A DNA stretch of 6,575 nt from an uncultured Faecalibacterium sp. (lineage in GTDB: Bacteria; Bacillota; Clostridia; Oscillospirales; Ruminococcaceae): positions 1 through 6,575 of the forward strand of contig CALDNF010000177.1 of assembly GCA_937917475.1 (NCBI GenBank). Direction: 5' to 3'. Below the pieces are notes generated by a model. It was given only the letters and a program-made list of their open reading frames with translations, ran no database searches and had not been told where the DNA came from. Shown here piece by piece: positions 1 through 4,657 of the stretch. Both the position numbers and the translations under genes were made by a program. Position 1 is the first letter of the stretch. Each line of letters begins with the position of its first letter.

Positions 1-278
1 CCCTCCTGAATCTGGGTCTTGAGGGTGCCGGAAGAGTCAAAATTGAACCGGAACGTTACGCCGGGATGCTCAGCCGAGTAGGTCTCGGCGATGGCGTTCA
101 GGGTCTCGGTGAGGGAAGCGGCAGCAAAAACGATCAGCTCCACGCTCTCTCCGGCAGCTCCGGAGGACGCCGCAGAAGATGCAGAGCCTGCGGAACCGCC
201 GCAGGCGGTCAGGGCCAGCGCAGCACCGGCAAGGCCGGAAGCCCTGAGAAAGCTGCGACGGTCGATTTTTTTGTTCAT
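1..278 (-). CDS. modA: ModA, molybdate ABC transporter substrate-binding lipoprotein (N-terminal part, cut by window edge)
   Basis: Seen: 92 codons read leftward from the ATG at 278 and run off the window. Residues 7-11 read RRSFL (twin-arginine-like), a hydrophobic stretch follows, and LTAC at 23-26 is a lipobox with C26 as the lipidated cysteine. A Ser/Ala/Gly-rich linker covers about 29-44. The mature domain opens with ELIVFAAASLTE (about 47-58) and then DSSGTL (81-86). Known: ModA binds molybdate or tungstate outside the membrane and passes it to ModB/ModC; serines in AAAS and SSG motifs of this kind contact the oxyanion. Inferred: membrane-anchored molybdate receptor, last visible gene of the Moco cluster. 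AGGAG at 287-291, 8 bases before the ATG, supports the start. The 71-base gap to the upstream gene shows no convincing promoter or terminator. Sulfate- or other oxyanion-binding relatives are less likely given the neighbours. Confidence 0.9.
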   Translation of the reverse strand, partial: MNKKIDRRSFLRASGLAGAALALTACGGSAGSASSAASSGAAGESVELIVFAAASLTETLNAIAETYSAEHPGVTFRFNFDSSGTLKTQIQE

Positions 279-349
279 GGTTGGTTCTCCTGTCTAAAAT
301 ATACTTTCCACGGTACAAAAATGGTGCCGCCCACCGAACAAAAAACACT

Positions 350-1282
350 TCACTTCAGGGCACATTCGCCGTCAAGTCCTGCGGCGATCTTTACGCCGTG
401 GGCAAGGCTGGGCAGAATGTATTCCAGATCTTCCCGGACTGCTTTGGGGCTGCCGGGCAGGTTGACAATAAGGGTCTTGCCCCGCAGAACGCTGGCCCCC
501 CGGCTGAGCATTCCCCGGGGAGTGATGCTCAGGCTGTGGTATCGGATGGCTTCTGCAATGCCGGGGGCGTTCCGGTCTGCCACTGCCAGTGTAGCTTCCG
601 GGGTCAGGTCCCGGGGCGAAAAACCGGTGCCGCCGGTGGTGAGGATCAGATTGAGCTGACGGCCGTCGGCCAGCCGGATGAGCTGAGCTTTCAGAGCTTC
701 CACGCCGTCGGGCAGAAGAAGGGTCTCTTCCACTTTATACCCGGCAGCAGCAAGCATCTCTGCCGCCAGCGGGCCGCTTTTATCCTCCCGCTCTCCCTTA
801 GCTCCCTTGTCGGACAGGGTGATGACCGCCGCCCGGAGCGGGGCATTTTCCAATGGGGGCAGAAGGATCACTTCATCCCCCACATGGATCTCACCGCCCC
901 GGATGACCCGGGCAAACACGCCCTCCCGGGGCATGATGCACTGACCGGTCTGCTGCTTGATCACGCAGTCGTTGTGGCATTCTTTGCCGATCTGAGTCAT
1001 CTCCAAAATCACATCTCCGATGGAAAACCGGCTGGTGACCGGCAGATTCCGGAAATCAAAGCCCTCCACCACAAGATTTTCGCCAAAGGCACCATAGTCC
1101 ACCCAGACTTTTTTGCGGAACTCTTCGATCTTCTCCGCACTCAGCAGACTGACCTGCCGGTGCCAGTTTCCGCCGTGGGCATCGGTCTCGATTCCCCACT
1201 CCACGGTCAGCCGTGCCGAGGGCACCGGGGTCTTGACGGTTCCCCGCTTGGGGCTGGTGCAGATAGCCAGCAGCTTTCCCAT
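350..1282 (-). CDS. MOSC domain-MogA fusion protein (molybdenum cofactor synthesis)
   Basis: Seen: 310 residues in two parts. Residues 1-141 form a MOSC-type domain with GENL (67-70) and a cysteine-rich core containing C102, C106 and C115, followed by GVFARVIRGG (121-130). Residues 149-305 are MogA/MoaB-like: TLSDKG (155-160), TTGGTGFSPRDLTPEA (215-230) and NLPGSPKAVRED (274-285). Known: MogA adenylylates molybdopterin before molybdate insertion; MOSC domains occur in Moco sulfurase C-termini and in Moco enzymes such as YiiM. Inferred: a two-domain Moco enzyme that activates molybdopterin and may carry the cofactor or sulfur. The frame stays open 57 codons further upstream inside moaA, but GGAGG 8 bases before the ATG at 1282 fixes this start. 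It begins 4 bases after the moaA stop, so coupled translation is likely. I have not given a gene symbol because the MOSC half has no settled name. Confidence 0.9.
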   Translation of the reverse strand: MGKLLAICTSPKRGTVKTPVPSARLTVEWGIETDAHGGNWHRQVSLLSAEKIEEFRKKVWVDYGAFGENLVVEGFDFRNLPVTSRFSIGDVILEMTQIGKECHNDCVIKQQTGQCIMPREGVFARVIRGGEIHVGDEVILLPPLENAPLRAAVITLSDKGAKGEREDKSGPLAAEMLAAAGYKVEETLLLPDGVEALKAQLIRLADGRQLNLILTTGGTGFSPRDLTPEATLAVADRNAPGIAEAIRYHSLSITPRGMLSRGASVLRGKTLIVNLPGSPKAVREDLEYILPSLAHGVKIAAGLDGECALK

Positions 1283-1286
1283 ACTT

Positions 1287-2264
1287 TTATCCTCCGATCC
1301 GGTACATCCCCCGTGTGGCGGGGAGACCGCTTTCTCCAAAATGATGCTCCCGGGGCTTTGCCAGAATCCCGGCCCGGACAAGGGCCAGCAGCTCTTCCTC
1401 CGATGCCCCGCTCCGCAGGGGGGTGCGCAGGTCGATGCCCATCTCGCTGGCAAGGCAGGGCCGCAGAAAGCCCTGACTGGTCAGCCGCACCCGGTTGCAG
1501 CCGGCACAGAATTTTCCATGCACCGCCGCAATGATGCCCACCCGGCCCTTCCAGCCCGGGACCGTATAATAGACCGCCGGACCCAAAGCGCAGGGAGCGT
1601 TTTTTTCTTCCGGCAAGGCCGTCAGCTCCGGCCAGCGGGCACGAAGCCGGGCCAGCACCTCCGGCCCGGACAGGCAGGGCAGAGCTGCTCCAAAGCCGAT
1701 GGGCATCATCTCAATGAATCGGACGGCCAGCGGCTGTTCCTGTGCCAGTGCCGCCAGCGATTCAAGGTCTGCTTCGTTGACGCCAGCCTGCGGCACACAA
1801 TTCAGTTTGACCGGGATGCCGCCGGCAAGGGCAGCGTCCAGCCCCTGCAGAACGGTTTCGAACTCGTCCCGTCCGGTGATGGCCCGGAATCGTTCCGGCG
1901 AAAGGCTATCAAGGCTCAGATTCACGCTGTCCAACCCGGCGTCCAGCAAAGCGGGAAGCTGCTGCGCCAGCAGCACGCCGTTGGTGGTCAGAGCTACATG
2001 GCGGATACCCGGCGTTGCCTTGAGCCCTGCCACCAGCTGTTCCACTCCACGGCGAACCAGCGGTTCCCCGCCGGTGATCCGCACCGTATCCACGCCGCAG
2101 CGGGCAAAAAGTGCCGCGAGTCGCAGGAATTCTTCATAGGTCAGAATTTCCTCATGATCACACTTTTCCACACCTTCCGGCATACAGTACCGGCAGCGCA
2201 GGTTGCAGCGGTCGGTGACCGAAAGCCGGAGATAGCGGATATCACGGCCGCAGCGGTCAAACAT
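1287..2264 (-). CDS. moaA: GTP 3',8-cyclase MoaA (radical SAM)
   Basis: Seen: 325 residues, normal for the family. The N-terminal radical-SAM cluster is C20-x3-C24-x2-C27 (DRCNLRCRYC), followed by GGEP at 65-68 for SAM binding. The C-terminal second cluster is C253-x2-C256-x13-C270, and the protein ends in Gly-Gly (324-325). Known: MoaA uses two [4Fe-4S] clusters and SAM to turn GTP into 3',8-cyclo-7,8-dihydro-GTP, the first step of molybdopterin synthesis in the cytosol. The C-terminal GG tail reaches the active site and is needed for activity. All these elements are present, so the enzyme should be functional. Its ATG lies inside the last codons of moaC (8-base overlap), with GGAGG at 2271-2275 six bases upstream. 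Its own last codons carry the ribosome binding site of the next gene. Confidence 0.97.
   Translation of the reverse strand: MFDRCGRDIRYLRLSVTDRCNLRCRYCMPEGVEKCDHEEILTYEEFLRLAALFARCGVDTVRITGGEPLVRRGVEQLVAGLKATPGIRHVALTTNGVLLAQQLPALLDAGLDSVNLSLDSLSPERFRAITGRDEFETVLQGLDAALAGGIPVKLNCVPQAGVNEADLESLAALAQEQPLAVRFIEMMPIGFGAALPCLSGPEVLARLRARWPELTALPEEKNAPCALGPAVYYTVPGWKGRVGIIAAVHGKFCAGCNRVRLTSQGFLRPCLASEMGIDLRTPLRSGASEEELLALVRAGILAKPREHHFGESGLPATRGMYRIGG
1291..1295 (-). promoter_or_regulatory. Ribosome binding site of the MOSC-MogA gene inside the end of moaA
   Basis: GGAGG on the minus strand, eight bases before the ATG at 1282. The same bases encode part of the moaA C-terminus (Ile-Gly-Gly), so one ribosome finishing moaA uncovers the next start. 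It decides the start of the fusion protein against the upstream open frame. Confidence 0.8.
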
Positions 2265-2763
2265 AGCCGCCCTCCGCCCGGACGTAATGGCCGCTTTTTC
2301 CGCCGGTCTTTTCTTCCAGATGGATGCCGGAAAGTTCCATTCCCTTATCCACTGCCTTACACATATCGTAGATGGTCAGCAGAGCGGTGGATACGCCGGT
2401 CAACGCCTCCATCTCCACCCCGGTGACTCCGGTAGTCTTGACGGTACACCGGGCGTTCACCGCTAGTTTTTCTTCGTCCAGCGCAAAATCCACGCTCACC
2501 TTGCACAGGGGCAGCGGATGGCAAAGAGGGATCAGCTCACTGGTCCGCTTGGTGGCCATAATGCCGGCAATGCGGGCCACCCCCAGCACATCGCCTTTTT
2601 TTGCGGTGCCGTCCCGGACAGCGGCAAATGCTTCGGCGTTCATGGCAATGGCTCCGCAGGCCACTGCTTCCCGGGCTGTGACGGGCTTGCCGCTCACATC
2701 CACCATCACGGCGTTGCCTCTCTCATCGAAATGGCTCAATCTATTGTTCATCATTTTCTCCAT
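2257..2763 (-). CDS. moaC: Cyclic pyranopterin monophosphate synthase MoaC
   Basis: Seen: up to 168 residues. The start LSHFDERGNAVMVDVS is typical of MoaC. Residues matching known E. coli active-site positions are present: K56 (KKGDV), K72 (TKRT), H82 (LCHPLPL), E117 and E119 (GVEMEA), D133 and K136 (YDMCK). Known: MoaC rearranges 3',8-cyclo-7,8-dihydro-GTP into cyclic pyranopterin monophosphate, the step after MoaA; the enzyme is hexameric. The stop overlaps the moaA start by 8 bases. The exact start is uncertain: the ATG at 2763 has only a modest AAGG ahead of it, while GGAG within codons 1-2 sits well for the ATG at 2751 (residue 5) or, less well, 2754. Nothing essential lies in the residues at issue. 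A 72-base gap separates it from the upstream MoeA-like gene. Confidence 0.96.
   Translation of the reverse strand: MEKMMNNRLSHFDERGNAVMVDVSGKPVTAREAVACGAIAMNAEAFAAVRDGTAKKGDVLGVARIAGIMATKRTSELIPLCHPLPLCKVSVDFALDEEKLAVNARCTVKTTGVTGVEMEALTGVSTALLTIYDMCKAVDKGMELSGIHLEEKTGGKSGHYVRAEGGYV
2271..2275 (-). promoter_or_regulatory. Ribosome binding site of moaA inside the end of moaC
   Basis: GGAGG on the minus strand, six bases before the moaA ATG at 2264 and within the moaC coding sequence (Glu-Gly-Gly-Tyr-Val end). It supports translational coupling of the two successive pathway enzymes. Confidence 0.8.
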
Positions 2764-2765
2764 CT

Positions 2766-2782
2766 GCCCTTCACCGCAGGGC
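2766..2782 (-). repeat. Small hairpin directly ahead of moaC
   Basis: A perfect 5-base stem (GCCCT at 2766-2770, AGGGC at 2778-2782 on plus) with a 7-base loop. On the minus strand the second arm contains the AAGG that would serve the moaC ATG at 2763, two bases away. It could hide that start and favour the ATG at 2751, but a stem this short may be chance. Confidence 0.3.
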
Positions 2783-2835
2783 CCACCTGTTCTCGTTATG
2801 CGCTCAGACTTGTCCGGCCTGTGACTGAGAGGGCA

Positions 2836-3852
2836 TCACGCTCCAAATCCGCAGTTCGGCCAGCGGCAGTCGGCGCAGCCCAGACAGAGCCCGCCCTCGC
2901 CGAGGGCCGCAATTTCCTCTGCCGTGATGGGATCCTCTGCCAGCAGCCGGGGCAGCAGCAGGTCAAAAATAGTCCGTTTGGCGTACATCACACAGCCCGG
3001 CAGGCCGCAGACCGGTACACCATCCAGATCGCTGAGCAGGAACATGGCCCCGGGCAGAACCGGTGCGCCATAGGTGATGATCTCAGCTCCGGTGTTCCGG
3101 ATGGCAAGGGGGGTGCGGTCATCGGGATCCACGCTCATGCCGCCAGTGGTGAAGATCAGCTCACAGCCTGCCGCTTTGGCTTCCAGAATAGCAGCGGTGA
3201 TCCCCGCCGGGTCGTCATCGCAGACTTTATGGAAGGTCATCTCACAGCCATACTCCGCCAGCTTGCCCACAAGGATCGGGGTGAACCGATCCTCAATGCG
3301 GCCTTTGAACACCTCGCTGCCGGTGGTGATGACTGCAAAGGGCTTTTTGTGAAAGGGCAGGACGTTCAGAATGGGCTCCGGGCCCGCAGCCGCCTGCATG
3401 GCCTGCATTTTTTCTTCCTCGATCACCAGCGGGATGATCCGGGTTCCGGCCAGTTTGGCCCCTTTTTTTACCGGCAAGTCACCATGTACCGTGGCAATCA
3501 TCATCTGCGGGGTACGGTTGACCGCCAGCAGAGCCTTCCGGTTGATCTTGAGCAGGCCGTCGCAGTCGGCAATGAGCTCAATTTTGCCCTCCCGTGGCTC
3601 GGTGCCATGGATGTTTTTCCCCGCAGCGGCTTTGTACAGCAATGCTGCCGCCTCGTCTTCATGAAGGATGCCGGGCTTTTTCTCCCAGACATAGAGATTT
3701 TCCTTGCCGATGCTCAGCAGCACCGGGATATCCTCCGGCTGCACGATATGCCCCTTGCGGAACCGTGCCCCCTTGAACTCGCCGGGGATGATCTGGGTGA
3801 TATCGTGGCAGAGCACCTGCCCCACTGCATCTTCAGTACGGATCAGTTTCAT
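2836..3852 (-). CDS. MoeA-like molybdopterin-binding protein with C-terminal cysteine cluster
   Basis: Seen: 338 residues. The central to C-terminal part has molybdopterin-binding-fold motifs: ITTGSEVFKGRIED (175-188), TTGGMSVDPDDRTP (235-248), GAPVLPGAMFLL (262-273) and GLPGCVMYAKRT (283-294). The last 20 residues hold four cysteines, C323, C326, C329 and C334 (CxxCxxCxxxxC). Known: this fold binds molybdopterin in MoeA and MogA. Shorter MoeA-like clostridial proteins of this type are usually annotated only as molybdopterin-binding proteins. Inferred: handling of molybdopterin or Moco, possibly metal insertion or delivery, with the cysteines binding Zn or an Fe-S cluster. It is shorter than classical MoeA (about 400 residues) and lacks an obvious MoeA domain I/II arrangement at the N-terminus, so I do not call it moeA. 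AGAGGG at 3862-3867 supports the start. It is the first gene of the molybdenum cluster. Confidence 0.85.
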   Translation of the reverse strand: MKLIRTEDAVGQVLCHDITQIIPGEFKGARFRKGHIVQPEDIPVLLSIGKENLYVWEKKPGILHEDEAAALLYKAAAGKNIHGTEPREGKIELIADCDGLLKINRKALLAVNRTPQMMIATVHGDLPVKKGAKLAGTRIIPLVIEEEKMQAMQAAAGPEPILNVLPFHKKPFAVITTGSEVFKGRIEDRFTPILVGKLAEYGCEMTFHKVCDDDPAGITAAILEAKAAGCELIFTTGGMSVDPDDRTPLAIRNTGAEIITYGAPVLPGAMFLLSDLDGVPVCGLPGCVMYAKRTIFDLLLPRLLAEDPITAEEIAALGEGGLCLGCADCRWPNCGFGA

Positions 3853-3875
3853 CGTCGTTTTCCCTCTCTGACTCT

Positions 3876-3914
3876 AAAAAAGCATTGGAAGGCGGCGTGT
3901 ATCTTCCAATGCTT
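3876..3914 (-). terminator. Strong intrinsic terminator after the uridine kinase-like gene
   Basis: Perfect 12-base inverted repeat (3880-3891 and 3903-3914, arm AAGCATTGGAAG on plus) with an 11-base loop. On the minus strand the stem is followed by a run of six T (3881-3876, the first Ts overlapping the stem base). It begins 11 bases after the kinase stop codon. The plus-strand tail is less T-rich, so the minus strand is the active direction. It ends only 23 bases before the start codon of the MoeA-like gene. Confidence 0.92.
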
Positions 3915-3925
3915 CGTAATTTTTA

Positions 3926-4555
3926 TCAGACCAGCAGGTCAGCACGCTGCCGGACGCCGCAGGCAGAAAAATAGGTTTCTTCCAGTGGGATCCACCGGGT
4001 GCGGAACATTTCGCCCCATTCCGGGCCGTTCCGTGCAAGGATGCGCCGCATCTGTTCTTCGGGGTCCACCTCCGAAAAAACAGTCAGATCTGCATACCGG
4101 CCCAGCTTCGGATGAAGGCTGTAGGAACCCTCCACGATCCGGAAATGTGCCGCATCCACCTGCCGTTTTCCTTGAAAATCCTTGATGCTGCACTCAAATC
4201 TCCGGTAGGCAAAGGGGGCATTTTCCCGGAGATGGGGCAGCACCTCTTCCCGGAACCTCTCATAATGGACATTGCCGCCGGGGGTGGAGAGCCGCTCTTC
4301 CGTCCGCATTTCCAGCGGCAGAAAGAAATCATCCGTGTGCACTACCGCTGCATCCAGGATCCTGCTCAGCTGTTCCGCCATCGTAGATTTGCCCGAAGCT
4401 GCACGGCCATCAATAGCGATCACAAAAACCTTTGCCGGGTCATCCCGCTCCGCCACAGCACGGAGCACCGGCAGCAGCCGCTGAAGCTGCTGTTCTTCCC
4501 TGCGGCAGGCCGGCTGATTCCGGCTCCGAGTGTCCTGTTTAACTTCCATAGCCAT
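3926..4555 (-). CDS. P-loop NTP-dependent kinase, uridine kinase-like
   Basis: Seen: 209 residues from the ATG at 4555. The Walker A motif GRAASGKS is at 50-57, VVHTDDFF at 71-78 resembles the acidic segment of uridine/pantothenate-type kinases, a PGGNVHYERF element lies at 92-101 and VEGSYSLHP at 141-149. No membrane segment or signal peptide is visible. Known: proteins with this set belong to the uridine kinase/phosphoribulokinase branch of P-loop kinases and phosphorylate small metabolites, often nucleosides. Inferred: a cytosolic small-molecule kinase; the substrate cannot be read from sequence. The frame extends upstream to an ATG at 4636, but that region contains a perfect TATAAT promoter element, so translation must begin downstream. 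AGGAAAGGAA at 4565-4574 points to 4555, with the ATG at 4549 as alternative. It has its own promoter and terminator, so it is a separate transcription unit with no clear link to Moco. Confidence 0.85.
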   Translation of the reverse strand: MAMEVKQDTRSRNQPACRREEQQLQRLLPVLRAVAERDDPAKVFVIAIDGRAASGKSTMAEQLSRILDAAVVHTDDFFLPLEMRTEERLSTPGGNVHYERFREEVLPHLRENAPFAYRRFECSIKDFQGKRQVDAAHFRIVEGSYSLHPKLGRYADLTVFSEVDPEEQMRRILARNGPEWGEMFRTRWIPLEETYFSACGVRQRADLLV

Positions 4556-4556
4556 A

Positions 4557-4591
4557 GCCGACGGTTCCTTTCCTGCATTTGAGTCGTCGGC
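4557..4591 (-). repeat. Inverted repeat framing the kinase ribosome binding site
   Basis: A perfect 7-base inverted repeat, GCCGACG at 4557-4563 and CGTCGGC at 4585-4591 (plus strand), with 21 bases between the arms. The interior holds the purine-rich ribosome binding site (4565-4574). The outer arm covers the predicted transcription start and the inner arm ends one base before the ATG at 4555. It could be a protein operator or, if the transcript starts early enough, an RNA hairpin around the start. Confidence 0.5.
4565..4574 (-). promoter_or_regulatory. Ribosome binding site deciding the kinase start
   Basis: AGGAAAGGAA on the minus strand, nine bases before the ATG at 4555. This is the only good Shine-Dalgarno sequence downstream of the promoter, so it selects the 209-residue product. 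Confidence 0.7.
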
Positions 4592-4594
4592 ACT

Positions 4595-4623
4595 ATTATA
4601 ATAGGTTCTGCCCCAAAGCGCAA
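4595..4623 (-). promoter_or_regulatory. Sigma-A-type promoter of the uridine kinase-like gene
   Basis: On the minus strand TTGCGC (4623-4618) is followed after exactly 17 bases by a perfect TATAAT (4600-4595). The expected transcription start is near 4588, giving a leader of about 33 bases before the ATG at 4555. The -35 hexamer matches only its TTG half. The promoter lies inside a longer open frame, which rules out the upstream ATG at 4636 as the kinase start for this transcript. Confidence 0.75.
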
Positions 4624-4657
4624 GCGTTTCCGGCACAGTCCCGGGAATGGAATCCGG

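Noticed and set aside
279..349. Possible promoter or terminator between the MOSC-MogA gene and modA
   Set aside because: A TATATT is present but no -35 at proper spacing. The GGTG/CACC stem is only 4 bases with a poor T-tail. Read-through from the operon is simpler.
1283..1453. Upstream start for the MOSC-MogA frame, adding 57 residues
   Set aside because: The added part overlaps moaA in another frame, reads as a shadow, and GGAGG fits the ATG at 1282.
3853..3925. Moco riboswitch ahead of the molybdenum cluster
   Set aside because: The gap is too short and is taken up by a simple terminator hairpin; no multi-stem structure is visible.
281..4185. Long open frames on the plus strand (about 417, 437 and 555 codons) opposite the molybdenum genes
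   Set aside because: They mirror real minus-strand genes, show no family motifs, have odd Pro/Arg/Gly-rich composition and no ribosome binding sites. They are a by-product of GC-rich codon use.
4556..4636. Upstream start (ATG at 4636) for the kinase, adding 27 residues
   Set aside because: The TATAAT/TTGCGC promoter lies inside that segment and no ribosome binding site precedes the ATG. The extra residues are not part of the kinase fold.
4556..4657. Terminator after the metallo-hydrolase gene
   Set aside because: Only short CCGG repeats are seen and there is no T-run. I cannot support a terminator here, so some read-through into the kinase gene is possible.
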